DNA of 64,000 nucleotides from Deltaproteobacteria bacterium (GCA_007693595.1 REDI01000080.1:124001-188000); one strand, 5' to 3'; positions 1 through 9,043 are shown, numbered from the stretch's first letter. A program made the numbers and translations. The notes: generated by a model from the sequence alone, not told the origin.

Positions 1-2
1 TC

Positions 3-1337
3 GTGGTCGGGGTCGACGAGGTCGAGCCCTTCGAGGACTACTCCGCCGAGACGTACCTCAGGGCCTGCCCCCTCGATCGGCTGGCCGGGTGCGCCTATGT
101 GATCGGCGAGCGCGCCCGCGCGGACTGGGCGGTCGATGGCTACGTGACCTTCCTCGACGAGGACAAGGAGGCCTATCGGATCGAGTCGTCGATCGTGGAT
201 GTGGCGCGATCTCGTACGGTGGTCACCTTCGAGGTGCAGATCGACGAGGGCCGCGGCGACACCTGGGCCTCGGCGGTCGCCAGCATGATCGATCAGCTCG
301 CTGCGGGGGGCGAGCCGGAAGATGTGCGAGATCGTACCGACCGGACCACGGAGCTCGAAGACTATCGCCGCGGTGCGGTGGAGCGGGCAGCCATCGCCGA
401 GGGGCTCGCCGCCCTGACCGCCGGGCTCGAGCAGGTCGATGTGCGCGCGCAGGGCGCCGCCCTGCGACCCACCCGCGTCACCGCCGCCGACCTTGAGCGA
501 CTTCAGCAGCAGGAGTCGGCCCCCCCCTGGCAGCGCTTGGGGCTCACACCGGCCCAGTATCGACGAATGCGAAATCGGGGCATGGACGCCGACGCCTTCC
601 GAGACCGGCTCTCGGGCCGTGCGGGACGGCTCTTGTTCCGCGCCAGCCTCGCGGGGGGGCTCGCACCGGCGCGGATGACCTACGATGGACGGTGGACGGT
701 GGACCCCGAGACCCAGGTGGTGGTCGGGCTCGAGGCGACGAACCGGATCATGCAGGGCAGTGGCTTCGGCGGCGAAGTCGAGGTCGGGATCGGCTTGTTG
801 AGCTGGATCGACGTCTCTCTCGGTCTGGCGAGCCGCGGGGGCACCCACGACTGGCTCGTGCACGCCGAGGCGACCAACCGTCCCCGAGAGGCCCCTGCGC
901 GGACCCAGGTCGCGGCCTCCGATCTCGAAGGGATCGCCCGCGCGACCCTCGCCCCTTGGCCGCTGGGACCCGTGCGCCCCTTGGCCAGCGTCGGTGTGAG
1001 CCTATGGCGAGGACCTTCCGTCGGCCGCATGATCGACTTCAGCTCGGTGGGCCCCTTGGAGCCTCCCCCTGTGCCCACGGCCTTACGGCTTCGACTGGGG
1101 GCGGGGGTCGAGGCTGATCTCGACCGTCGGATCCGGTTGTTTGGGCGGGTCGAGCTACTGCCTCAAGTCGGTGGTCTCTACGAGGCGCGACAGATCATGG
1201 GGGACGCGTCTCAGATCAGCGATCGTGATGAGCGTCATCTTCGAGCTGGACTCGGCATGATCGCCTCGGCGGGGCTGCTGGTCCTCACCGATCCTCTCTG
1301 GCGGCGCCAGAAGGTGCGTGGGGACGGTCGGCCTTGA
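3..1337 (+). CDS. Envelope protein of unknown function, 5' end cut by window
   Basis: The reading frame is already open at the left edge, so the GTG at base 3 is probably internal and the true N-terminus lies outside. The visible 444 residues begin with an acidic region containing two cysteines (around residues 22-30). A charged helical stretch follows (about 90-200). The second half is rich in Gly and aromatic residues with alternating hydrophobic positions, which suggests an outer-membrane beta-barrel or beta-sandwich. I recognise no family. It is upstream of the MMPL transporter, 58 bases from that gene's likely start, so the two may be cotranscribed. An envelope role is inferred from composition only. 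Confidence 0.6.
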   Translation: MVGVDEVEPFEDYSAETYLRACPLDRLAGCAYVIGERARADWAVDGYVTFLDEDKEAYRIESSIVDVARSRTVVTFEVQIDEGRGDTWASAVASMIDQLAAGGEPEDVRDRTDRTTELEDYRRGAVERAAIAEGLAALTAGLEQVDVRAQGAALRPTRVTAADLERLQQQESAPPWQRLGLTPAQYRRMRNRGMDADAFRDRLSGRAGRLLFRASLAGGLAPARMTYDGRWTVDPETQVVVGLEATNRIMQGSGFGGEVEVGIGLLSWIDVSLGLASRGGTHDWLVHAEATNRPREAPARTQVAASDLEGIARATLAPWPLGPVRPLASVGVSLWRGPSVGRMIDFSSVGPLEPPPVPTALRLRLGAGVEADLDRRIRLFGRVELLPQVGGLYEARQIMGDASQISDRDERHLRAGLGMIASAGLLVLTDPLWRRQKVRGDGRP

Positions 1338-1395
1338 GCGGGGGCGGCTCGCTTTGGGCTTGCTGGGCCGGACCGGCTGGCTACACCTCAACACC

Positions 1396-3789
1396 ATGAA
1401 CGACGACCGCAACGAGCGCTCAGGACCCTACGCTCGCCTCGCCCTGTTTGCGCTCCGGCGGCGGGGCTGGGTGGCGCTCGTCTGTGCGGTGATCGTCGCT
1501 GTGGCGGCGGGGATCGGGCTGCCGCCCAAGGTCGACAATGACGTGATGACCATGCTCCCCGGCGACGACGAGGTCATCGCTGCCTCCTCGGAGTTGGTGT
1601 CGGAAGGGGGCGTGGATCTTCTCACGCTCGGCGTCGCCGACCCCGAGTCGTCCACCGAGACCTCCGAGCGCTTGCGCGACTACATCCAGAGCCTCGCCGA
1701 GGCCTTCGAGCGCAGCGAGCGGGTCGACTTCGTCTTTCACCAGATCGACCCGGACCTGGCTTTTCAGATAGGCCTCCTACAGCTCGACCCTGACGATGTG
1801 CATGAGCTGACCAAGCGCCTTCGCGGGGCCGTCGCCCTCGGGCCCGCCCTCAACCCGGTGGTGATCCAACGCCTGCTCGACCTGGGCCCCGTCACCGAGC
1901 GCTTGGATCAGGCCCATCGGGCCTCGCTCTTTTCGGCCGACGATGGGATCGGGCGACTGGTGGTCCGACCTACGGGTGCCGCCCAGGATCGGGCCTTCGT
2001 TATGGCCTTCTACGATGAGGTCGACGAGATCCTCGCCGCGAACCCGCCCGAGGCCAAGGGGCTTGAGCTGGTCTATTTGGGTGGTCCCTTCCGGACCGTC
2101 CCCGATGATCTGCGCACGATAACGAGGGATCTTGGCTGGACGAGTCTGCTGGCGGCCGTGCTGGTTCTCGGGCTCGTCACCTTGGCCTTTCGGGACGTGC
2201 GGGCGACCCTGATGGTCTTCGTGCCCATCCTCGGCGCGAATATCCTTACGCTGGGCATGGTCGCGCTGGTCTACGGTCACCTCAACTCCTTCACCTCGGC
2301 GGCCATCCCAGTCCTGGTGGGTCTGGGCATCGACTTTGGGGTGCACCTTCTCGGACGCTACCGCGAGCTCCGCGGCCGTGGCGCCTCCCTCGAGGGCGCG
2401 CTGGCCGAGGCCTGGGAGCGCACCGGCCCCCCTTGCGTGGTCGCCGGCGTCACGTCGGCTGCGGGTTTTCTGGCCTTGGTCGCGGCGCAGTTCCGCGGCT
2501 TCTCGCAGTTCGGGGTGGTGCTTGCCTTTGGGCTCCTGACCAGCCTTGCCCTCATGCTCGTGCTCTTGCCTGCCTTGATCGGGTGGTTTGATCGCAGCGG
2601 CGGGCACCCGCTTCCTGGTGCGGCCTCGGAAGGGCCGATCTCTACCTCTACCTATCGGCTCGCCCCGCTGGGCCTGATGGTTGCTGTGCTGGTCACCGTG
2701 CTCTTTGGCGCGGTGCGCTTGCCCTTGCTCTCCTTCGACTTCGACATCTCCTCTATGCGGGCCGAAGGAAAGGCCTACGCCGATCTCGATCCGCGCAAGC
2801 AACAGCTCGCCGAGGCCAGCTATGGGCCCGCCGTGCTCACCTTCTCGGAGGACCGACAGCTCGACGCGGCCCACCGCCGCCTTAAGCGCAAGCTCTCCGA
2901 CCACGAGCTCCGCCATGTCGGGCGCGTGCTCTCGATCCGCGATGCCCTACCGCGGGACATGGCGCGTCGGGTGGCCGAGCTGGCCGAGCTGGCCGAGGTC
3001 GTGCGTCATCCGAACCTACGGTATGTGCACGCCTCCCCAGCCCGCCCCATGGTCGAGGCGCTCCTTCCCCTGCGCGACAACCCACCGCGGGGCTTGACTG
3101 AAGACGACCTGCCCTCGGGCTTGGTGCGCCTCCTTGGGGGAGGCACGGACGAGCGGCGCCTCTTGGTGCTTCCGAAAGGTAATATGTGGGATATGCGCAA
3201 CGCGCTCGCCTTGCTTGAAGAGCTGCGCGAGGCCGAGCCTCAGGCGCGCGTCGCGGGTAGCGTCCCCGTCCAGGGCTTGCTGTTTCACTACGTCATGCGC
3301 GATGTGCCGATCGTCGGGGGCCTCGCCTTGTTGCTCGTGTTGATCCTCTCGGGGATCGATCTGCGAAGGCCGGTGCTCGTGGTGGGCGCCATGGGGACCC
3401 TGCTCGCGGGGCTCACTTGGTCGGGCGTCATGCTGGAGCTGTTTGGGGTCAAGCTGTCGGTCGTCAACCTGGTCGGGGTTCCTATTCTGCTTGGGATCGG
3501 GATCGACGTCGTGATTCACCTGCTGCATCGCCTCCAAGAGGAAGGGCCTGGCGGGGTGCGGCGCGCCTGGCGTACCACGGGGGTCGCGTCCGCCATCTCG
3601 ACCGCGACCACCGTGGCCTCCTTCGGCGCCTTGCTGCTGGCGTCCTCGCGCGGAGTGCGTTCGCTGGGCCTCTTGGTCGTGATCGGGCTGTCGACCCTCA
3701 CCATCGTCGGCGCGCTGCTGCTGCCGTTGGCCTGGGCGACCGGCTGGCGGGTCACGGGCAAGGCGCCGGGCGATCAGGAGTCCTCATAG
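1396..3789 (+). CDS. MMPL/RND-superfamily transporter (HpnN-like)
   Basis: Inner-membrane RND-superfamily exporter of about 797 residues with the family's duplicated layout. TM1 lies at about 18-40, then a periplasmic domain, then a TM bundle (about 245-400), a second periplasmic domain and a second TM bundle (about 650-785). Each bundle carries the conserved Gly/Asp helix: VGLGIDFGVH near 308-318 and LGIGIDVVIHLLHR near 698-712. Members export lipids or other hydrophobic molecules using the proton gradient; HpnN moves hopanoids. The substrate here cannot be read from sequence. ATG at 1396 was chosen because it places TM1 correctly; the open frame reaches further back into the preceding gene. 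The 3' end overlaps the facing gene at 3774 by 16 bases. Confidence 0.85.
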   Translation: MNDDRNERSGPYARLALFALRRRGWVALVCAVIVAVAAGIGLPPKVDNDVMTMLPGDDEVIAASSELVSEGGVDLLTLGVADPESSTETSERLRDYIQSLAEAFERSERVDFVFHQIDPDLAFQIGLLQLDPDDVHELTKRLRGAVALGPALNPVVIQRLLDLGPVTERLDQAHRASLFSADDGIGRLVVRPTGAAQDRAFVMAFYDEVDEILAANPPEAKGLELVYLGGPFRTVPDDLRTITRDLGWTSLLAAVLVLGLVTLAFRDVRATLMVFVPILGANILTLGMVALVYGHLNSFTSAAIPVLVGLGIDFGVHLLGRYRELRGRGASLEGALAEAWERTGPPCVVAGVTSAAGFLALVAAQFRGFSQFGVVLAFGLLTSLALMLVLLPALIGWFDRSGGHPLPGAASEGPISTSTYRLAPLGLMVAVLVTVLFGAVRLPLLSFDFDISSMRAEGKAYADLDPRKQQLAEASYGPAVLTFSEDRQLDAAHRRLKRKLSDHELRHVGRVLSIRDALPRDMARRVAELAELAEVVRHPNLRYVHASPARPMVEALLPLRDNPPRGLTEDDLPSGLVRLLGGGTDERRLLVLPKGNMWDMRNALALLEELREAEPQARVAGSVPVQGLLFHYVMRDVPIVGGLALLLVLILSGIDLRRPVLVVGAMGTLLAGLTWSGVMLELFGVKLSVVNLVGVPILLGIGIDVVIHLLHRLQEEGPGGVRRAWRTTGVASAISTATTVASFGALLLASSRGVRSLGLLVVIGLSTLTIVGALLLPLAWATGWRVTGKAPGDQESS

Positions 3790-4241
3790 AGCTCGCGCAC
3801 GAAGCCGACGTGGGGGGCGTTGGGAGCGACCATGACCGTGACCTGTTGCCCTATCTGGAGCCGTCGGGGTCCCCCGTGACGGACGGCGTTGCGTCGCTGG
3901 TAGGTCTCGCCTTCGAGCACGTATTCGACCCAGACCGCGCACATGGTCTGCTGCTCCTGGCACTGAACGACTTTGGCTTGCAAGGGGCGACCCTCCAAGA
4001 GCACGCGGCGGATCACCGAGATCCGCCACAGGAGCAGGGGTAGGGCGAGCGTCGACATCCCCAGCGCCAGCATCCAGAGGTTTGCTGAACCATAGCGATG
4101 GATCGCAGCCGCTTGGGCTCCGCCGAGTCGCCCCATCAGCTCGAAGAGGATCACGAAGCCCCAGATCCCCAGGCCCACCCGAGCGAGGGCCGAGGCGAGG
4201 AAGTCCCTCCAGAGGATGGTGCGGGAGGTGGGAGCGCTCAT
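3774..4241 (-). CDS. Small two-TM membrane protein, DUF3592-like
   Basis: A 155-residue protein with two hydrophobic segments (about 15-37 and 50-72), followed by a soluble C-terminal domain of about 80 residues rich in beta-strand pattern and Val/Gln. It has the size and layout of DUF3592-type proteins, which have no assigned role. Its ATG overlaps the nadK stop codon (ATGA, 4238-4241), so it is the last gene of the acyltransferase-dapF-nadK operon. Its 3' end overlaps the end of the facing MMPL gene, so nothing further is expected downstream on this strand. Confidence 0.7.
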   Translation of the reverse strand: MSAPTSRTILWRDFLASALARVGLGIWGFVILFELMGRLGGAQAAAIHRYGSANLWMLALGMSTLALPLLLWRISVIRRVLLEGRPLQAKVVQCQEQQTMCAVWVEYVLEGETYQRRNAVRHGGPRRLQIGQQVTVMVAPNAPHVGFVRELYEDS

Positions 4242-4984
4242 GGGTGGAGGATCTTGTGCATCATGCGGGCGGTGAAGTCGTGGTCGGCGAAGTAAGCAAG
4301 ACGCAGGTTCTTGGGGCCGTAGCCGATCGAGACGCTCGATACGGGTCCCGCGTCGCGGCCGTCGACCACGGCGCGAACCGGGCGACGCTCGGGGTGCTGG
4401 ACGTCCACCTGGATCTGAGCCGTGTGCGGCAGGGCAAAGGCGGAGAGTCTAGGAAGATGAGGGCAGATGGGTGTGATGGACAGCACTTTGAGGCTCGGGT
4501 GACAAGGCGGACCGCCCGCCGAGAAGTTGTAGGCGGTGCTGCCGAGCGCGGTCGAGACGACCACCCCGTCGGCGACGAGAGTGTCGACGACCTCGGTTCC
4601 ATCGACCGACAGCGAGAGTCGTGCGGTCTGGCCGCTGGCACGCTCGAGGTAGACATCGTTGACCGCATCGTGGACGCTGGCTTCGCCGCCTGGGCTATGG
4701 ACCTGAGCCCGGATCAGTGGGAACTCCCAAGTGATCAGGTCGTGGTGCAAGAGGGCTCGGGCCGCCTCGGCCCAGTCCGTCACGTCGTTGAGCAGAAAGC
4801 CGACCCGGCCTGCGTTGAGGCCGACGAAGGGTCGCTCCAGCCCTAGCTTGGCGACCGTGTGTAGCATGAAGCCGTCGCCGCCGACGACGACCGAGAACCG
4901 CTCGAGCTCGTCCCCTCCGAGGTGGGCGCGGAGGAGCTCCGCGTGTCGAACGGCGACGGGGTTGCGCGGATCGTGGACGATCAT
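4238..4984 (-). CDS. nadK: NAD kinase
   Basis: Phosphorylates NAD to NADP in the cytoplasm. The 248-residue protein has the GGDG motif at 35-38, the NxxxxGFL motif at 57-64, VNDVYLER at 108-115, and the DGxxxST-LGSTAYNFSAGG block at about 139-158 that binds NAD. It is shorter than the usual 280-300 residues because the N-terminal Rossmann start is brief. ATG at 4984 overlaps the stop of the preceding gene (ATGA), which supports this start. The frame stays open upstream to 5602, but that extension is antisense-like Arg/Pro-rich sequence and is not counted. Confidence 0.93.
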   Translation of the reverse strand: MIVHDPRNPVAVRHAELLRAHLGGDELERFSVVVGGDGFMLHTVAKLGLERPFVGLNAGRVGFLLNDVTDWAEAARALLHHDLITWEFPLIRAQVHSPGGEASVHDAVNDVYLERASGQTARLSLSVDGTEVVDTLVADGVVVSTALGSTAYNFSAGGPPCHPSLKVLSITPICPHLPRLSAFALPHTAQIQVDVQHPERRPVRAVVDGRDAGPVSSVSIGYGPKNLRLAYFADHDFTARMMHKILHP

Positions 4985-5724
4985 GGCTTGGCCTCGGGAG
5001 TGAGCAGGGCGAAGACCGCGCGGCCCAGGGAGAGGAGGCGCTCGGGATCTTCGGTGCCGTGGAGGGGGACCTGGACCGTGAGCACGACCAGGGCGTCTTT
5101 GAGCGTGAGAGCGTGCAGCTCCACGACCTGGGGCTGGCTGGGGTGCGGGATCCGCCAGCGAGTCCGCTCCCCTCGAAGGAGGCCGTGCCACAGAGCGCTC
5201 CGGTCTTCGAGGACCGCTCCCCGTGCCGACAGGTCGGAGAGGGCCTCGGCCAGCGCTTGGTTGGCGTTTGAGGTGAGATCGCGCGAGATCGAGATCGTGG
5301 TGTCGGGGCCGCGCCAGACCAGGGCCGCCTCGGTGGTTGTGGTCTCGCCTTGGGGGAGCTGGAGCTGCAGCCCGTCGTGGAGGTGCTCCCTCCACTCGGC
5401 GGTCGGAAAGACGTAGGCTTGTGTGCGAAAGACATGGACGGTCGGGGCTTCGTCTTCGGGGCGGTCGACCCGGAGGGCCGGGTATCCACGGGCGTCGTAG
5501 ACGTGGAGCTGCGCCCCGCCTTTTTGGAGGCGCTCCACGCACTGGGCGGCGATCCCATCGGGCCAGGTCAGGCAGGAGAAGCGGCCCCTCCGGTTGATCC
5601 ACATGGGGCGCGCGGGCGGCTCGTCGACCTTGTACCAGGTCCTCTCGGTGAGTGCCTGCTCCGACCGGGCCGGAGCGTCGGGTGGCCCCGCGAGGGCACT
5701 GAGCAGCAGCGCGAGAGAGAACAT
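4981..5724 (-). CDS. Secreted protein of unknown function upstream of nadK
   Basis: About 247 residues. The N-terminus (MFSLALLLSALAGPP) is a short signal peptide with likely cleavage after about residue 13-18. The mature part has two cysteines (WP-flanked), many Trp and charged residues and a mixed alpha/beta pattern. I do not recognise the family. The frame is open to 5814, but starting there would bury the signal peptide and overlap dapF, so ATG at 5724 is preferred. The stop overlaps the nadK start by 4 bases, so the two are translationally coupled. The gap from dapF is 53 bases. Confidence 0.65.
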   Translation of the reverse strand: MFSLALLLSALAGPPDAPARSEQALTERTWYKVDEPPARPMWINRRGRFSCLTWPDGIAAQCVERLQKGGAQLHVYDARGYPALRVDRPEDEAPTVHVFRTQAYVFPTAEWREHLHDGLQLQLPQGETTTTEAALVWRGPDTTISISRDLTSNANQALAEALSDLSARGAVLEDRSALWHGLLRGERTRWRIPHPSQPQVVELHALTLKDALVVLTVQVPLHGTEDPERLLSLGRAVFALLTPEAKP

Positions 5725-5777
5725 GAGCGCCTCGAAGTTTCGAACAAGGCCGGTGTATCGGTTATCGTCGCCGACGT

Positions 5778-6620
5778 CTACCCAGCGGCCCGCGCCGCTC
5801 GGCGGAGCAGCCATCGAGGATCCACCGCGAACTCACCTACGACCTCTACGGGCCCTTCCAGGACGAGATCGAGCGCTTCGGTGAGGGTGACGGTGAGCTC
5901 CCCGCCCGGCATCTGCACGGTGACTCGGCCCGGCGGGATCCGATGGGTCAGCATGGCAGCACACACCGCAGCGCAGGACGAGCTCCCCGAGGCAAGGGTC
6001 GGGCCGGCCCCGCGCTCCCAGATCCGGATCTCGAGGCGATCGGGTGCGAGGACCTTGACGAACTGAACATTGGCACGGTTCGGTACGCTCGCGTGGTTCT
6101 CGAGCAGGGGGCCCAACCGGCGCCAGTCCAGGGCGTCGAGGTCGCCGTCGACGAAGGTGACGAGGTGGGGGTTGCCGGTCGCGAGCGCGGTGATCTGCAG
6201 GGTCTGTCCCCCCACCTGCCAGGTCGCGTCGATCACTGGTTCTCGCGCGTGGACCGGCACCTGCGCAGGCTCGATCGTCGCCCGCCCCATGGCGATGGAG
6301 ATCCGGTCGCCCTGCACCGTACACCCCACGACCTCGGCGCCTGTATCGACGGAGAAGCGCTCGGGGGCCCCCAGGTGATCGACGAGGTAGCGAGCGAAGA
6401 TCCGAAGCCCGTTCCCAGACTTTTCGGCCACGGACCCATCGGGGTTCCAGATGGTGACCCCGTGGTCCGCCCGCCCGGTCGGGGTGGGTTCGAGCACGCC
6501 ATCGCCACCGACCCCACGGTGGCGGTCGCAGAGGGCCCGTACCAGCGCGGGGCTCGCGGGAGGCCCCTCGTGCAGCACGAGGTAGTCGTTGCCGAGCCCG
6601 TGGCTGCGGACCAGACGCAT
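5778..6620 (-). CDS. dapF: Diaminopimelate epimerase-like protein with both catalytic Cys replaced by Ser
   Basis: DapF interconverts LL- and meso-diaminopimelate for lysine and peptidoglycan synthesis using a pair of cysteines as acid and base. This 280-residue protein has the full DapF frame: HGLGNDYL at 7-14, WNPDGS at 58-63, GNPHLVTF at 149-156, and ERGAG at 202-206. At the two catalytic sites it reads KSGNG (Ser68) and LASGSSSC (Ser211), where classic enzymes have Cys (CGNG and ACGSG/ACGTG). Both codons are clear Ser codons (TCT, TCG). Either a DapF subgroup works with serine, or this protein acts on another substrate. It abuts the TPR protein gene (stop 6621, start 6620) in an operon with nadK. 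Confidence 0.8.
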   Translation of the reverse strand: MRLVRSHGLGNDYLVLHEGPPASPALVRALCDRHRGVGGDGVLEPTPTGRADHGVTIWNPDGSVAEKSGNGLRIFARYLVDHLGAPERFSVDTGAEVVGCTVQGDRISIAMGRATIEPAQVPVHAREPVIDATWQVGGQTLQITALATGNPHLVTFVDGDLDALDWRRLGPLLENHASVPNRANVQFVKVLAPDRLEIRIWERGAGPTLASGSSSCAAVCAAMLTHRIPPGRVTVQMPGGELTVTLTEALDLVLEGPVEVVGEFAVDPRWLLRRAARAAG

Positions 6621-7640
6621 TCAGCCGTCCTTGCTGCGGCGCATCCAGCCGAGCCAGCCCCCACCGTTGCTGGGCTTGGGCTCGACCTCGGGGACCAGGC
6701 GCTGAAGCGCGAGGCGGGCCTCGCGGTGAGAGGGGTCGAGCTCGAGGGTGACTCGGAGCCAGGCCTTCGCCTCTTCCCACTGGTGCAGCCGCGCTGCGAT
6801 CCGGGCGGTGAGCCACGCGATCCGCACGCTGCGCTTCTTGAACTTGCCCGCGCGCTGCACGGCGGCGACGGCCTGTTGGAGCTTGTCTTCGGACTCGTAG
6901 GTCTCGGCGATCAGGGCGACGACGTCGAGGGCCCGGTTGCGGTACTCTGGGCTCGAGAGCCCGTAGGAGGCGGCCTCGAGCGCGTCCTCACGCTCGTCGA
7001 AGTGGGCGAGGATCTCAGCGTAGTCCGTCCAGAGCCGGGTATTCTGAGGGTCGGTACTCAGCCCCAAGCGCAAGACGTCGAGGGTGCCGTCGAGGTTGCC
7101 CCGCGCCGCTTCGAGCCCAGCCGTGATCGAGAACACGCTCGCTGGCGCGCCGCGGTCGATCCAGTCTTTGGCCTCGACGAGGGCAGGCTCGATCAGACCT
7201 AAGCCTTCGAGGGCTTGCAGGCGGAGCTCTCGCGCTTCGATGGTGTCGCTACGGTAGGCGATCTGAGCGGTCGCAAGTTTGAAAGCGAGCACGAGTCGGC
7301 CGAGATCGCGGCAGGCCTTGGCAGCCTCGAGGTAGTCGCCGGTGGGATGGAGGCGCACCAGCCGCTTGTGGAGCTTCTTGGCGTCGGCGACGGAGAGGCC
7401 GCAGTCGTTGCACTTGGCGGCGGGGTCGGGGGGGCCACTGTACGGGACCCGGTCGAGGCGCCCCCCGCAGTTCGTACACCGCTCGGGTTGAGGAAGGTCG
7501 AGGCTAATCGCCCAGTCTTCGAGCTTGAGGGTGCGCCGGCAGCTCTTGCAGACCAGCGCGTCGGCGAAGCGTCCCACCACCTCGCGGGACTCCCAATGGG
7601 GGTCGGGCGCGTCGCAGCAGGGCTCGTCGGCGGAGCTCAA
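6621..7640 (-). CDS. Zinc-ribbon protein with TPR-like helical repeats
   Basis: About 339 residues. The first 90 hold a cluster of cysteines: CC near 8, then CxxC, CxxC and CxxC pairs between about 30 and 80, typical of tandem zinc ribbons. The rest is a helical repeat region with TPR character (about 95-310), ending in a Gly/Trp-rich basic tail. It probably serves as a protein-protein adaptor; no enzymatic motif is seen. TTG at 7640 is chosen because AGAGG lies 5 bases upstream and because an earlier start would overlap the acyltransferase gene, which ends at 7684. It directly abuts dapF. Confidence 0.65.
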   Translation of the reverse strand: MSSADEPCCDAPDPHWESREVVGRFADALVCKSCRRTLKLEDWAISLDLPQPERCTNCGGRLDRVPYSGPPDPAAKCNDCGLSVADAKKLHKRLVRLHPTGDYLEAAKACRDLGRLVLAFKLATAQIAYRSDTIEARELRLQALEGLGLIEPALVEAKDWIDRGAPASVFSITAGLEAARGNLDGTLDVLRLGLSTDPQNTRLWTDYAEILAHFDEREDALEAASYGLSSPEYRNRALDVVALIAETYESEDKLQQAVAAVQRAGKFKKRSVRIAWLTARIAARLHQWEEAKAWLRVTLELDPSHREARLALQRLVPEVEPKPSNGGGWLGWMRRSKDG

Positions 7641-7683
7641 CGGGACCTCTGGGCATGCAGCAGGTGGGGGATCGCGGAGGGAT

Positions 7684-8571
7684 TCATGAGGGTCGAAGCT
7701 CCGGGGGGAGAAGATCGGCGACGTATCGGTGGGCGAGCAGGAGGGTGTCCTTGGGCCCACCGTGCTCCGCAACGCGTAGAGGCTCTCCGATGCGAAGTGT
7801 AACGCCTCCGGGGCGCACATGGGTGTTGCCGAGGGGCATGATCGCTCGGGTTCCGATGAGGGCCGCGGGAAGGAGCTGGGCCCCTTCTAGCTTTAGGTAT
7901 CGCGCAACGCCTGGAATGAAGTCGCCAAGGCGACCCGTACGGCTTCGGGATCCCTCGGCGTAGATCAACACGGCTCGACCCTGGATGGCGGCGTCTTGGG
8001 CGACCTTGATGGCGGCGAGCGCGCGCCGAGCCAGCTCGCGCGGAGAGAGTTGGGCGGTGTGGGAGAGCTGCGTGGACTGCGGGACGGGGACGGTCGCCAG
8101 ACAAGCGGAGGCGAAGCGCCGGAAGAGGTCCTCATAGACCTTGGGTCCGGCGAGGGAGATCACGCGATCGCCCAGCTCGGGGTGGCCTCCTTGGTCGAGC
8201 ACGCTGTCGATGGCGGTGCTGTCGAAGTAGGAGTGGTGGTTGCACACGATAAACGTGGGGCCTTGCTGCAGGGCCCTCTCGAGGTGCTCGGCGCCCGAGA
8301 GGCTCGTGCGGGGAAGCACGTGTCGGCACCAGGCGCGCGAGATGCGACGGGCCTGGGGGTGGGGGGGGTACAGCCGGATTTCGTCGCCCATGGTTTGGAG
8401 CGTCTCGAGCAGCTCTTCGGCGGTCTGGGGGGACCACGTCGAGACGATCTGCTGGACGGCTCGACCCGCGACCGGCCCGACGACGGGGTCGTCGATGTAA
8501 GAAGCAAGAAACCCGGGCAGCAGCTCCATCAGGGTGGCCGGCTTCAGTCGCGCTAATGAGGTCAGATCCAC
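7684..8571 (-). CDS. PlsC-family acyltransferase
   Basis: Lysophospholipid (1-acylglycerol-3-phosphate-type) acyltransferase at the membrane. Motif I NHHSYFDS (the HX4D catalytic pair) and motif III YAEGSRSRTG, which binds the phosphate of the acceptor, are both visible, spaced about 120 residues apart as in PlsC. The N-terminal 80 residues are an extra helical segment not needed for the fold. GTG at 8571 has GGAG 5 bases upstream; a GTG at 8601 is also in frame but has no ribosome-binding site. First gene of the operon that runs through dapF and nadK. The acceptor lipid cannot be told from sequence. Confidence 0.85.
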   Translation of the reverse strand: MDLTSLARLKPATLMELLPGFLASYIDDPVVGPVAGRAVQQIVSTWSPQTAEELLETLQTMGDEIRLYPPHPQARRISRAWCRHVLPRTSLSGAEHLERALQQGPTFIVCNHHSYFDSTAIDSVLDQGGHPELGDRVISLAGPKVYEDLFRRFASACLATVPVPQSTQLSHTAQLSPRELARRALAAIKVAQDAAIQGRAVLIYAEGSRSRTGRLGDFIPGVARYLKLEGAQLLPAALIGTRAIMPLGNTHVRPGGVTLRIGEPLRVAEHGGPKDTLLLAHRYVADLLPPELRPS

Positions 8572-8638
8572 GATCGCTCCGTCGGAGGGGTTGTTTATCA
8601 CAAGGAAGGGTTAGAGGGGAAGCCGAGGAGGTGGCCTC

Positions 8639-9043
8639 ATGGAGGGCTCGGGACGTCCGTGTATTCGCGTAGTGAGCGCAGAGATCGCTGAAGATGGCCG
8701 GTTCTTGATCACCCAGCGCTTGCCGACCGCCTCCTTGCCCTTGCTCTGGGAGTTTCCCGGAGGTCGCGTGCGCGAGGGCGAGTCCGACGCCCAGGCCCTC
8801 TCGCGAGCGCTGCTCGATCGATTGGGTGTGCAGGCTCGCGTGGGCGAGCGCCTGCTCGAGGTGCGGCACCGCTACGCGGAGTACGATCTCACCATGGCCG
8901 TCTACGAGGTCACCTTGCGCTCCTCGCCGCGTACGCTCCGGGTCCATGCCCTCGCCTGGGCGCTTTCCAGCGACTTCTCGCGCTACACCTTCCCAGGCGC
9001 GGATCAGCGAACGGTCGACGCCCTGCTAGCGGACGAGCCGTAG
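8639..9043 (+). CDS. Nudix-fold protein with degenerate Nudix box
   Basis: A 134-residue protein of MutT size. The Nudix region at 42-64 keeps the first Gly, the GE pair (Glu48), Arg56 and the final Gly-Val. The metal-binding core REUxEE reads R-A-L-L-D-R, so two of three glutamates are lost and the third is Asp60. MutT/NudG-like enzymes hydrolyse oxidised or modified nucleotides; this one may have weak or altered activity or serve as a binding module. A strong GAGGAGG site lies about 8 bases before the ATG. It is divergent from the acyltransferase operon, with only 67 bases between the start codons. Confidence 0.75.
   Translation: MEGSGRPCIRVVSAEIAEDGRFLITQRLPTASLPLLWEFPGGRVREGESDAQALSRALLDRLGVQARVGERLLEVRHRYAEYDLTMAVYEVTLRSSPRTLRVHALAWALSSDFSRYTFPGADQRTVDALLADEP

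Noticed and set aside
1777-2916. 379-codon frame antisense to the MMPL transporter
   Set aside because: Arg/Gly/Gln-rich shadow of a gene with clear RND motifs.
4985-5602. N-terminal extension of NAD kinase to 454 residues
   Set aside because: The extra part is Arg/Pro-rich, overlaps the secreted-protein gene, and the ATGA junction at 4984 gives a normal NAD kinase start.
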